DNA of 64,000 nucleotides. It comes from Roseivivax halotolerans. Its GTDB lineage: Bacteria > Pseudomonadota > Alphaproteobacteria > Rhodobacterales > Rhodobacteraceae. Numbering within the stretch: the stretch's first letter is position 1; every line of letters begins with the position of its first letter. Shown here one piece after another: positions 23,590 to 31,546 of the stretch. The position numbers and the translations under genes were made by a program. The stretch covers positions 62,001 to 126,000 of the forward strand of contig NZ_FOXV01000001.1 in the NCBI RefSeq assembly GCF_900115815.1, in the 5' to 3' direction. Below the pieces are notes generated by a model that searched no databases, was not told the origin of the DNA, and saw nothing but the letters and a program-made list of their open reading frames with translations.

Positions 23590-25220
23590 GCCTTGAGGAT
23601 GCGCGACGATACCTGTCCTCCACCCGGTTGCGGGCCCTTCTCGCCGTGATCGAGACAGTGTTCGAGGATGCATCGGCCTGTCTTTTCGCGGCGCAGGCCG
23701 AAATAGTCGGTGTGGCGTCAACGGTCGAGACGATCGAGGCTGCCACCGGGCCGGCAGGACAGGAACGTCTTCTGGCGGATACGGAAACGGCGCGTATGCA
23801 CGTCAACCGTGTCGCCGGCAGGTTCGACTACCTTGCACAGACAGGGTGCGAGCTTGGACAACAAGCCATGGACCTCCAAAGGCTGTTGTCCGATCAGGCC
23901 GGAGACCTTCGCATGGCGAGCATCTTGGCGATCCAATCTCGGGTCGTGAGCGTCAGCGTGGTCGACCATGCGGAAACTCTCTCACGATTTTCAGACACGG
24001 CGCGGCATCTGTTGTCCCACGCGGAAACGATATTTGCAGAGCTTCGGACCACGCTCCTGAAGAACGAAGAGGTCCTGAAGGCGACAAGCTTGAAGCTTCA
24101 GGAAATGCATCGTCGCGCTCTTGCACTGACCGAGCAAGCAGACCGGATGAGCGCGCTGGTCCGGCGCGTTTCCGAGGAACGCGTCATCGCGGAGCTCGCG
24201 GCAGGCACGCGTGGCGCGGTCGGTGCGACCGATCGAGCGCTTGAGGCGGCGATCCCGCGGTTGCAAGCCGGAGACACGTTCCGGCAACGCATCGAGCATG
24301 TGGCCGCAATTGTCGAGATCGCCGACGCTTCAGAGAAGCAGCTCGAGTGCCGCCTTGGCGATCTTGCTGCCCTGCAACTGGCTTCGGCGGCCGAAACGGT
24401 GCGGAGCGAGATAGCATCTACGCTGTCTGCCTTCTCTGACATCTCGGATTATCGCTCAGCCTGTTTCGCGCAACTGCGTGATCTTGCAGCTTCCGAGAAG
24501 ATGAAAGCTCTCGTCGATATATCCGGCTTGGCACGCGACTTCGTTTCAGGGCTCGAGGGCCTGGAGACTGACCGGACCCACCTTGGCAGCGGTATGGCGG
24601 CCGTTGCCGCGCGCTATGCGGAAGCAAGCAAAAAGACGGAAGAGCTGGCGGAAATCCAGGAGCAGATGCATCTTTTGGGTGTCAACGCGACACTGGTCGC
24701 CGGGCGCGCGGGAGAAGATGGCTTCGCCATGATGGAGATTGCCCGACAATTGCGCGATGCCACGACCGCGATCGGCCAGCGCACGCGAATGATCGCAGAA
24801 AAAATGCACCTCCAGCAGCTCGCCGCTGAGCTGTTCAACACGCCGGGCGAAATACCGGCCGATGCCGACAGCGTTGAGGCAGTTTGCGTCATCACGCGTC
24901 ACTCAGACAATTTGAGCGACGCTCTTCACCGTGCAATGCAGATCGCCCAATCCAGCGGCACCTCTGAAATCGACGAGGCGGTCAAGCTTCTGACAGACTT
25001 CGTTTCGAATGAAATCATCCGTCTAAACCTTCCGCCGACCCCACCGCGATTCGCGATTGCACCGGAAGACTTGGGGGCCGTCGACGAGATCAGATCACTC
25101 TATACCATGGCGTCAGAGCGCGACTTGCATGATCACGTCATCGGTCAATCGCTGAGCCTCATCGAAGATTCGACGAAACCGTCCGAGGATGCTGTGCTCG
25201 AGGATGTCTTCTTCGCGTAG
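23586..25220 (+). CDS. Soluble coiled-coil protein with degenerate chemoreceptor tip
   Basis: 544 residues, nearly all helical, no membrane segment. Around residues 350-400 the sequence EIQEQMHLLGVNATLVAGRA followed by GEDGFAMMEIARQLRDATTAIG follows the MCP hairpin tip pattern (compare [15 protein letters not shown]...[13 protein letters not shown] in the receptor at 19473), with key positions changed and one residue fewer. The N-terminal part has further long helices. It ends in an acidic tail with EDVFFA. It is translationally coupled to cheB, so it belongs to the system. I infer a cytoplasmic receptor-like or receptor-mimic protein; there is no family name I can give with certainty. Confidence 0.7.
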   Translation: MSLEDARRYLSSTRLRALLAVIETVFEDASACLFAAQAEIVGVASTVETIEAATGPAGQERLLADTETARMHVNRVAGRFDYLAQTGCELGQQAMDLQRLLSDQAGDLRMASILAIQSRVVSVSVVDHAETLSRFSDTARHLLSHAETIFAELRTTLLKNEEVLKATSLKLQEMHRRALALTEQADRMSALVRRVSEERVIAELAAGTRGAVGATDRALEAAIPRLQAGDTFRQRIEHVAAIVEIADASEKQLECRLGDLAALQLASAAETVRSEIASTLSAFSDISDYRSACFAQLRDLAASEKMKALVDISGLARDFVSGLEGLETDRTHLGSGMAAVAARYAEASKKTEELAEIQEQMHLLGVNATLVAGRAGEDGFAMMEIARQLRDATTAIGQRTRMIAEKMHLQQLAAELFNTPGEIPADADSVEAVCVITRHSDNLSDALHRAMQIAQSSGTSEIDEAVKLLTDFVSNEIIRLNLPPTPPRFAIAPEDLGAVDEIRSLYTMASERDLHDHVIGQSLSLIEDSTKPSEDAVLEDVFFA

Positions 25221-25452
25221 GATCTTCCGCTGGCGGTCATCTTCGCGTCTCGGCCGGATATGCGTTCTGAAACGTGTTTCTTCAGCTTTGGAGGAGCGCG
25301 CGCGAACCAGATCAGAGCGCGTCATGAAGCATCTGCGGCAAAAACCAGGCAAATCGCCCTGCAAAGCAAGGCAACCACGTCTGAAGCGAACTCGTCCGCA
25401 AGACCGAGACCGCCAGAAATGGTCCGTTACATGACATCGAGGGGGAAAGTGG

Positions 25453-25526
25453 CGGACCGAGGAGGATTCGAACCCCCGACCCCCTGATTCGTAGTCAGGT
25501 ACTCTATCCAGCTGAGCTATCGGTCC
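25453..25526 (-). tRNA. tRNA-Arg (anticodon ACG)
   Basis: On the minus strand a 74-base cloverleaf folds completely: acceptor GGACCGA/TCGGTCC, D stem GCTC/GAGT, anticodon stem CCTGA/TCAGG around loop CTACGAA (anticodon ACG, read as inosine after deamination), five-base variable loop, T stem GGGGG/CCTCC with loop TTCGAAT, discriminator G. CCA is not encoded. Confidence 0.95.
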
Positions 25527-25595
25527 GTGTCCGGGCGATCTATCCGGCGTGCCCAGCGATTGCAAGAGCCGCTTGAGGGAAATTTCTACCGCAGC

Positions 25596-26975
25596 TCAGT
25601 AGTCGCCCATCGGCAGGCAAATGCGGAAGAGTGTGCCGTCTGTGTCCGACCGCACCAGTTCCAGCGTGCCGCCATGCCCCTTTACCAGCTCGGACACGAT
25701 GGCGAGGCCCAAGCCTACGCCGCCCTTGCGCGCGCTGCCCTGAAACGCCTGAAACAGGAATTCCTTCGCCTTGGGCGGCAAACCCGGGCCGGTGTCGCAG
25801 ACCTCGATGACCCAGTCGGCCTCGCCCGACCGGGCAGAAACCGCGATCTCTCCCGGCTGGCCGCTCCCGGCGATGGCCTGCCGGGCGTTCCGAACCAGAT
25901 TCGAGATCATGCGATGCACCTGCTCGGGATCGCCCCGAATGGAGAAACTGGCCGGAACATCCGCCGACAGCGAGACATCGTCGTCACCGATGGCAAGCCG
26001 TTCGGCCTCGAACACATCCTCGACGAGTTCGGCGAGGTTGAAGCGGGTCATCGTCGGGGAGGGTTCCTCGGCACGGCCGAAGGCGAGCGTGCTCTCGCAA
26101 AGGCTCACCGCGCGCTGGATCGAATTCACGAGCTTGGGTGCCATGCGTTTGACTGTCGGGTCCTCCGACGCTTCGATCCGGTCCGTGAAAAGTTGCGCCG
26201 ACGTCAGGATGTTGCGCAAATCGTGGCTGACCCGTGCCACCGCGCCGCCGAGCTGTGCCAGACGCTCTTTCTGCCGCAAGGATTGCGTGAGCTGCGTTTG
26301 AAGCGATTGCAGCGCCTCTTGGGCCTCCCGCACCTCCGTCACGCGCGATGTCGGCTGGATGATCCGGCGGGTATCTTCCGGCGAGGCCGCATAGGCCTGC
26401 ATGTTCCGCACAACCGATTTGATCGTCTTCACCAAGAGCTGGCGCACCGCGATGAACAACAGGCCCGCCGTGATGACGGAGATCACCAACGACAGAAACA
26501 GGATGCGCACACCATATTCTATCATCTCGGCGCGGAGCTCGGTCGTGTCCATCGTCACTTCGATGAGAAGCCCCGCCTCGCGCGAAGGACTGCCTATGAC
26601 ACGCACGAGCGCGGGCTCGGGGTCGAGGAGTCGCTTCACCGCATCCATGATCAGCATCGGCGGGCCAGCTTCGCGCAGATCGTAGGTCTTCTCGATCTCG
26701 CCCGGCATCGGCGAGGACAGGACGAGCTGCCGCGCCGCATCGCGCCTCAGGACGATGTTGAAGACACCCGCGTTCAGCAACAGCTCTTCCTCGAGATCGC
26801 GATCGATCATGTCGTCGGCCAGAAGCGCGAGCGAGGCGATCTGCGCCCGCTCGAGCCGATCGAAGAGGTAATCCTGGCGGAAACGGGCAATGGACGGGAA
26901 GAAGATAAACACTTCCGCCAGCATCACGAACAGCACCGTGAGTATCAGAAATCGACCGGATAGCGTTCGCAGCAT
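25596..26975 (-). CDS. Membrane sensor histidine kinase
   Basis: 459 residues. Two membrane helices (about 7-26 and 157-178) enclose a periplasmic sensor of about 130 residues; a HAMP-like linker follows. The kinase core has H box RVSHDLRNILTSAQ (His about 252), N box NLVRNARQAIA, G1 CDTGPGLPP and G2 GGVGLGLAIV. No response regulator is adjacent, so the partner is elsewhere. It starts 24 bases after the flavoprotein gene and is probably co-transcribed with it and the TVP38 gene, with tRNA-Arg further downstream on the same strand. Confidence 0.9.
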   Translation of the reverse strand: MLRTLSGRFLILTVLFVMLAEVFIFFPSIARFRQDYLFDRLERAQIASLALLADDMIDRDLEEELLLNAGVFNIVLRRDAARQLVLSSPMPGEIEKTYDLREAGPPMLIMDAVKRLLDPEPALVRVIGSPSREAGLLIEVTMDTTELRAEMIEYGVRILFLSLVISVITAGLLFIAVRQLLVKTIKSVVRNMQAYAASPEDTRRIIQPTSRVTEVREAQEALQSLQTQLTQSLRQKERLAQLGGAVARVSHDLRNILTSAQLFTDRIEASEDPTVKRMAPKLVNSIQRAVSLCESTLAFGRAEEPSPTMTRFNLAELVEDVFEAERLAIGDDDVSLSADVPASFSIRGDPEQVHRMISNLVRNARQAIAGSGQPGEIAVSARSGEADWVIEVCDTGPGLPPKAKEFLFQAFQGSARKGGVGLGLAIVSELVKGHGGTLELVRSDTDGTLFRICLPMGDY

Positions 26976-26999
26976 GAAGTTTGGCGGGCCCTCGAAAGA

Positions 27000-28418
27000 T
27001 CAGGGCAGGTAGCGCTGCACCAGACGGACCACACGCTTGACTGCCGACGAGTCGAACAACTTGGGGGAAAAGTAGGCTCCGGCCACCCTTTTGTTAAGCT
27101 CTCCATATGTCGGATACGGCGAAACCATGTTGGTGACCGCTTTCATCTTCACGCCATTGGCGATGGCAAAGGCCCAGAAATTGATATGCTCGCCCGCCTG
27201 GTGACCCACGATCGACGCGCCGACAGGCTTGCCACCCGACACCATCACCTTGACGAACCCGTCGGTCAGCCGTTCGGCCTGCGCGCGATCATTTCCGTCG
27301 TAGTCGAAGCGCACGACGTCGAGCTTCGGTCCGTGCCGTTTGCGCGCCTGAGCTTCGGTGAGGCCGACCTGCGCGAGCTCGGGCTCGATATAGGTCACCC
27401 AAGGCAGATGCGCTGTCTTCGCCTTTGCCGGCAGGCCGAAAAGCGCGGATTGGACGACAACGCCCGCGTGGTAACCCGCGACATGGGTGAATTGCAGCCC
27501 GCCGGCGGCATCGCCGATCGCGTAGACCCGCTTGTTCGTCGTGCGGAGCCGGTCGTCGACTTTCACACCGGTCCTGGTGGTCTTGATCCCGGCTGTCTCC
27601 AGGTCGAGCCCGTCCGTATTGGCCCGCCGCCCGACCGCGACCAGAAGGTGCGAGCCCTTGAAGACGCGGCCATCCTCGGCCTCGACCTCGATCGCGCCTG
27701 CGGCGCCGCGCACCTTGGCGGCCTTGGTGTTCTCCTCGATCACGAGCCCTTCGCCGCGCAGCCGCTCGAGCGCGATGGCGGCGAGTTCGGAATCATCCTT
27801 GCCGAGCGCTTTCTCGCCCTCAAGCACCGTCACCTCGGAGCCGAGACGCCGATGCGCTTGCGCCATCTCCATGCCGATCGGTCCGCCGCCGATCACGATG
27901 AGATGCGCGGGCTTCTCACGCAGATCCCAAAGAGATTCGTTCGTCAGGTAGGGCACCTCCTCGAGGCCCGGAATGGGCGGCACGAAAGGGCTCGAGCCGG
28001 TTGCGATGACGATCCGCCGCGCGGTGATCCGGGTGTCCCCTGCCTCGACCGTATCCTCGGAGACAAAACGGCCGTTTTCGCGGATGACGCGCACGCCGAA
28101 CCCCTCGAACCGCTCCTGGCTGTCATGGGGCGCGATATTCGCGATGACGCCGTGCACATGGTCCTTGACCGCCGCGTAGTCGATCTCCGGCTCGGCAGAA
28201 CCGATGCCGTAGGTCGCCGCGTGACGCATCTCGTGGGCGATCTTGCCCGCCTTGATGATCGCTTTCGAGGGAACGCAGCCGTAGTTCAGGCAATCGCCGC
28301 CCATCTTGTGCCGCTCCAGCAGCGTGACATCCGCGCCCATTTGCGCCGCACCCGCCGCGACGGAAAGACCGCCGGAGCCTGCGCCGATCACCAGAAGATC
28401 TGTCTTGATTGAGTTCAT
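27000..28418 (-). CDS. Pyridine nucleotide-disulfide oxidoreductase (MerA/Lpd-like)
   Basis: 472 residues. FAD-binding GAGSGGLSVAAGAAQMGADV at the N-terminus, redox-active disulfide GGDCLNYGCVPSK (Cys44 and Cys49 region), NAD(P)H-binding VIGGGPIGMEMAQAHRRLG, second FAD motif YAIGDAAGG, and a dimerisation domain. It lacks an N-terminal HMA domain and a C-terminal Cys pair, so mercuric reductase activity is unlikely. It lies one base after the TVP38/TMEM64 gene; the same two genes are linked or fused in many bacteria. The electron acceptor is unknown. Confidence 0.88.
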   Translation of the reverse strand: MNSIKTDLLVIGAGSGGLSVAAGAAQMGADVTLLERHKMGGDCLNYGCVPSKAIIKAGKIAHEMRHAATYGIGSAEPEIDYAAVKDHVHGVIANIAPHDSQERFEGFGVRVIRENGRFVSEDTVEAGDTRITARRIVIATGSSPFVPPIPGLEEVPYLTNESLWDLREKPAHLIVIGGGPIGMEMAQAHRRLGSEVTVLEGEKALGKDDSELAAIALERLRGEGLVIEENTKAAKVRGAAGAIEVEAEDGRVFKGSHLLVAVGRRANTDGLDLETAGIKTTRTGVKVDDRLRTTNKRVYAIGDAAGGLQFTHVAGYHAGVVVQSALFGLPAKAKTAHLPWVTYIEPELAQVGLTEAQARKRHGPKLDVVRFDYDGNDRAQAERLTDGFVKVMVSGGKPVGASIVGHQAGEHINFWAFAIANGVKMKAVTNMVSPYPTYGELNKRVAGAYFSPKLFDSSAVKRVVRLVQRYLP

Positions 28419-28419
28419 C

Positions 28420-29148
28420 TTACAGCTCCTTCTTGCCGCGCACGGCTTTCAGCACGATGGGCAGCGCGGCCAGCGCGCAGAGCCCGAGGATCGGCAGCAG
28501 GATGTGCGGCTCGAAAATGATCCCGAGATCCGGCGTCTCGCCCCGCTCGAAGACCTGGCCAAGCCCGGCACCGACCGAAGTGTAGACCACCGCGCCCGGA
28601 ATGATGCCGAGGAAGGTCGTCACCGCGAAGCGCCAGAGGGAGACACCGACAAAGGCCGGCACGACGTTCGCCACGAAAAACGGCACGGCGGGAACGAGGC
28701 GGATCAGGAAGAGCATCTCCCATTGCGTCTCGTCGATGCCGGTCTTGATGCGGCGCACGAGTCCGTCCGAGGCGTTCATCTTCTCGGCCATCTTCTCGCC
28801 GAAGCCCCATTTCGCGGCGGAAAAGATCGCGGTCGCGCCGATGGTGGCCGCCGTCACGTTGAAGAGCGCACCGGGAAAGGTCGCGAACAGAAAGCCGCCC
28901 GTCAGCGTCGCGATGGTCGCACCGGGCAGTGAGAAGGCGACGATCAGGATATAGGCCGCCATGAAGGCCAAAACCGTCGCGACATAATTCTCGTCGCGAA
29001 ACGCCAGGAGCGCCTCGCGATTCTCTCGTAGAGTGTCGAATGTCAGGTAGTCGCGCAGCGTGAAGGCCCCGACCGCCGCGACCAGAACGATCGCGATCAA
29101 TGGCAATTTGCGGACGAGCGCACTCGATCCCTTGTCGCGTTCAGTCAT
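28420..29148 (-). CDS. TVP38/TMEM64 (DedA-superfamily) membrane protein
   Basis: 242 residues from the ATG at 29148, preferred over upstream starts because a GGAGA site stands a few bases ahead. Several membrane helices are visible (IAIVLVAAVGAFTLRDYL, VLAFMAAYILIVAFSLPGAT, a re-entrant GGFLFATFPGALFNVTAATI region, and two more at the C-terminus). The SLPGA...GG.LFG-like and RLVPAVPFFVANVVPAFVGV segments are the VTT-domain signatures. Related proteins act in lipid transport or membrane homeostasis. It heads the operon with the flavoprotein and the histidine kinase. Confidence 0.88.
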   Translation of the reverse strand: MTERDKGSSALVRKLPLIAIVLVAAVGAFTLRDYLTFDTLRENREALLAFRDENYVATVLAFMAAYILIVAFSLPGATIATLTGGFLFATFPGALFNVTAATIGATAIFSAAKWGFGEKMAEKMNASDGLVRRIKTGIDETQWEMLFLIRLVPAVPFFVANVVPAFVGVSLWRFAVTTFLGIIPGAVVYTSVGAGLGQVFERGETPDLGIIFEPHILLPILGLCALAALPIVLKAVRGKKEL

Positions 29149-29376
29149 GTCGGTCTCCATTTCGAGGCCCCCTCGTGCATGTTGCCTGCCAAGGTACATG
29201 CGGCCGCGAGGTGCCGGGCGACAGCGCCTTCACGTCGCATTGATCGCAAGGCTGCAAAACCCCTGCCGTCGCGATGGTTTCTGTAACAATCGGCGCGGTT
29301 TTGTTGCACGGGCCAACCGCGTCTGACATGCAAGACGAGCCGCGCAAGAAATCGCGTCGCCGGGTCAAGGCGGCGT

Positions 29377-29405
29377 TTGACTTGATCGCGCATCTTGCCT
29401 ATAGC
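29377..29405 (+). promoter_or_regulatory. Sigma-70-type promoter of rpmH
   Basis: TTGACT (29377-29382), a 17-base spacer, and TATAGC (29400-29405), about 70 bases ahead of the rpmH start and in the right orientation. A strong match for a housekeeping promoter of a highly expressed ribosomal protein gene. Confidence 0.65.
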
Positions 29406-29474
29406 GCGGGCTTCAAGAGATTCATCGGCCCCGAGGCGTCGCGCCGCCGGGCCCGAGACGACGGAGACAGACAC

Positions 29475-29612
29475 ATGTCGAAACGCACGTTTCAACCCTC
29501 GAACCTGGTGCGCAAGCGCCGCCACGGGTTCCGCGCGCGCATGGCAACCAAGGCCGGCCGCAAGATCCTGAACGCACGCCGCGCACGCGGCCGGAAGCAG
29601 CTGAGCGCGTAA
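29475..29612 (+). CDS. rpmH: 50S ribosomal protein L34
   Basis: 45 residues, [20 protein letters not shown] at the start and [13 protein letters not shown] at the end, the essentially invariant L34 pattern. The ATG at 29475 is preceded by a GGAGAC site. L34 is a basic peptide of the large subunit. It leads the conserved rpmH-rnpA-yidD group; dnaA, which neighbours rpmH in enterobacteria, is not here. Confidence 0.97.
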   Translation: MSKRTFQPSNLVRKRRHGFRARMATKAGRKILNARRARGRKQLSA

Positions 29613-29634
29613 GCGCACCCTGCTTCGGAGACTT

Positions 29635-30054
29635 ATGATGACGCCGCCGAAGGCCCCCGACCCTCAGGACGGGACAACGCCTTCGGCGGCTTTGTCATGC
29701 GCGGACGCCCCGACGATCACCACGATCAAGCGCCGGGCTGATTTCCTGCGTGCCGCTCGGGCTGACAAGCAAGGCACCAAGAGCATGCTGGTGCAGGGCA
29801 GGATCCGTGCGCCCGGCGAGCCCGTGATCCGCCTTGGCTTCACCTGCTCCAAGAAAGTCGGCAACGCGGTTGCCCGCAACCGCGCCAAGCGGCGCCTTCG
29901 GGCCGCCGCGCGCGAGGTCGTGGCCGAATTGGGCCGTCCGGGATGGGATTATGTCCTGATCGGCAAACGCGACGTCACCGCCGAGCGACCCTATGATGCG
30001 CTCAAATCCGATCTCGCCTATGCCCTGCACCAGTTGCACGGGCGGGCCGAATGA
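29635..30054 (+). CDS. rnpA: Ribonuclease P protein component
   Basis: 139 residues with the RnpA signature CSKKVGNAVARNRAKRRLR (about 79-97) and the RRADFLRAARADKQGTKSM helix/strand typical of the family. It binds RNase P RNA and assists 5' maturation of tRNAs. About 25 residues at the N-terminus (proline-rich) exceed the usual length; starts at 29635 or 29638 are equally possible. It overlaps yidD by four bases. Confidence 0.95.
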   Translation: MMTPPKAPDPQDGTTPSAALSCADAPTITTIKRRADFLRAARADKQGTKSMLVQGRIRAPGEPVIRLGFTCSKKVGNAVARNRAKRRLRAAAREVVAELGRPGWDYVLIGKRDVTAERPYDALKSDLAYALHQLHGRAE

Positions 30055-30284
30055 GCCCCCTCGCCCGCATCGTTGCCCTGCCCGTCCACGGGTATCGCCT
30101 TTTCCTGTCGCCCTGGCTCGGACGCTCCTGCCGCTTTGACCCGACATGTTCGACCTATGCGCTCGAAGCGCTCGAAACCCATGGCGCGGTGAAAGGCGGC
30201 TGGCTCGCTCTCCGGCGCATCGTGCGCTGCCATCCCTGGGGCGGCAGCGGAATCGATAACGTGCCGCCGCGCCGCAGGCGATAA
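30051..30284 (+). CDS. yidD: Membrane insertion efficiency factor YidD
   Basis: 77 residues: YRLFLSPWLGRSCRFDPTCS, then YALEALETHGAVKGGWLALRR and CHPWGGSGIDNVP. These Cys and Pro positions are the YidD signature. It supports YidC-mediated membrane protein insertion at the inner membrane. Overlaps rnpA (ATGA). yidC itself lies 3.9 kb downstream, after several inserted genes. Confidence 0.95.
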   Translation: MSPLARIVALPVHGYRLFLSPWLGRSCRFDPTCSTYALEALETHGAVKGGWLALRRIVRCHPWGGSGIDNVPPRRRR

Positions 30285-30385
30285 AGCACCGCAAGCCCAC
30301 GTTCCCGAATTTTCCTCTAGGTAAAGCTGTCGCGGCAGTGTATGTCGTGCTGAGGTTCACCCCACAGCAACGAAGGAGGGGCCAT

Positions 30386-30460
30386 ATGTTTTATGCTTTT
30401 GACCTCTCCTGCACCGGAGTGTCCTTCGCGCGATCGTTTACCGGCATCCGCCAAGGGTAA
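30386..30460 (+). CDS. Possible 24-residue small protein or leader peptide
   Basis: An ATG at 30386 is preceded five bases upstream by aaggaggg (30373-30380), one of the best Shine-Dalgarno matches in the window. The ORF is MFYAFDLSCTGVSFARSFTG plus IRQG and stop. It is too short for statistics and I know no homologue. It sits in the 312-base gap between yidD and the small gene at 30597, 136 bases ahead of that gene. Confidence 0.4.
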   Translation: MFYAFDLSCTGVSFARSFTGIRQG

Positions 30461-30596
30461 ACCACGCGCCTGGCAGGCCACCCGCGCCCGCCAAGCTTCG
30501 ATTTTTAATCACAGATAAATCTCGCCGCGACTCGACTTCAGACATCCGTCTTGCCCGCGCGCCGTTTCAAGGGAGCCCGCTTTTGGCGGGAGCGCC

Positions 30597-30857
30597 ATGA
30601 CCAACATTCATTACCTGACCCCGGCCGATACCCGGACGGAGACTGAAATCGACCGCATCATCGCTCGGCATGGGTTGCGGCGCGTTCTCTTGAGGACCGC
30701 GGCCAAGGCGTTCGGGTTGAAGCGGCGCAAAGCGCGGCCTATCGCTGAACACGACCTGCCCGCCTACCTGCGCGCCGATCTGGGACTTGGGGACGGAGCG
30801 CCGCGCCCCGACGCCGTCAGGCACCATATCCAAACCAGGCTTTGGCACAGATGGTAG
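30597..30857 (+). CDS. Small basic protein, DUF1127-like motif
   Basis: 86 residues, predicted cytoplasmic and basic. The segment IARHGLRRVLLRTAAKAFGL is followed by ARPIAEHDLPAYLRADLGLG, whose L-x-x-x-L-x-x-D-x-G-L spacing resembles the DUF1127 tail of small alphaproteobacterial RNA-binding proteins. That is a resemblance, not a firm family call. A hairpin (cccgc at 30576-30580 with gcggg at 30586-30590) buries part of the Shine-Dalgarno sequence ahead of the ATG. Confidence 0.6.
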   Translation: MTNIHYLTPADTRTETEIDRIIARHGLRRVLLRTAAKAFGLKRRKARPIAEHDLPAYLRADLGLGDGAPRPDAVRHHIQTRLWHRW

Positions 30858-30863
30858 ACCGAT

Positions 30864-30891
30864 AAAAAACGCCCCGGCGCACAGCCGGGGC
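30864..30891 (-). terminator. Intrinsic terminator of sodC
   Basis: Read on the minus strand: perfect 8-bp stem (gccccggc 30871-30878 with gccggggc 30884-30891), five-base loop, then G and six T (complement of aaaaaa 30864-30869), 27 bases after the sodC stop. Confidence 0.9.
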
Positions 30892-30917
30892 ATTGATCCG
30901 TGCAGGACAGACAGGCT

Positions 30918-31448
30918 TCAGGATCCTGCCATCTCGACGATGCCGCACGCCACGCGGCCGCCTGCACCGGCCTCGGCCTGATAGCTGTCGGCGTTCTCGT
31001 GAATGATGAAGGCAGAGCCGTCGTCATCCATGATCGGTGCAGTATCGCCGTCCATCGTCAGATGCGCCGCATGGATATCCGCGCGCACCTCGCCTGCATC
31101 CGAGGCGAAGATGTTCGGCAGATCACCGGCATGCGCCGAATCGCCGGCGAGCAGCCCGTGCTCGGACCCGTCCGGGTTGTAGTGGTCGCCAGCAGAGGTG
31201 AAATCACCCTCGCAGGCTCCGGTCTCGTGCAAATGGAAGCCGTGATAGCCGGGCTCCATGTCCGAGGCGGAGACGCGGAGCAGAAGACCTTCGGTCGCCT
31301 CGAAGATCTGCACCTCACCGACCTCCGCGCCATCGGCATTGACGAGCGTTGCCATCGCAGCCGGGCTCATCTCGCCCGAAGCATCGCTTTGCGCATGCGC
31401 CATGCCAGCGGCGAGCGCAGCGGCGCAGATAAGGGATCTGGTAAACAT
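30918..31448 (-). CDS. sodC: Cu-Zn superoxide dismutase
   Basis: 176 residues from the ATG at 31448, chosen because GAGGAG stands nine bases ahead and the start gives a clean signal peptide (MFTRSLICAAALAAGMAHAQ, cleaved after AHA). Metal ligands are present in GFHLHETGACEGDF, AGDHYNPDG, the Zn loop with HAGDLPNI and D, and the late His in FIIHENADSY. The final VACGIVEM supplies the disulfide Cys. It converts superoxide to peroxide in the periplasm. Transcribed alone, opposite to its neighbours, with its own terminator. Confidence 0.93.
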   Translation of the reverse strand: MFTRSLICAAALAAGMAHAQSDASGEMSPAAMATLVNADGAEVGEVQIFEATEGLLLRVSASDMEPGYHGFHLHETGACEGDFTSAGDHYNPDGSEHGLLAGDSAHAGDLPNIFASDAGEVRADIHAAHLTMDGDTAPIMDDDGSAFIIHENADSYQAEAGAGGRVACGIVEMAGS

Positions 31449-31546
31449 GAATCTCATCTCCTCATTAAGATATCTCGGACCCAACAACGTGGCGCAGCCT
31501 GTGTTCCCATTTCGCTCTTCGCTTCCCTTCGCGTGCGCCTTTTGGC

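Noticed and set aside
25189-25487. Small frames between the che operon and tRNA-Arg
   Set aside because: They overlap the end of the che operon or the tRNA itself and lack ribosome-binding sites.
29377-30284. Chromosome origin next to rpmH-rnpA-yidD
   Set aside because: In enterobacteria dnaA adjoins rpmH, but no dnaA, dnaN, parAB or box cluster is present here; in alphaproteobacteria this group is usually not at the origin.
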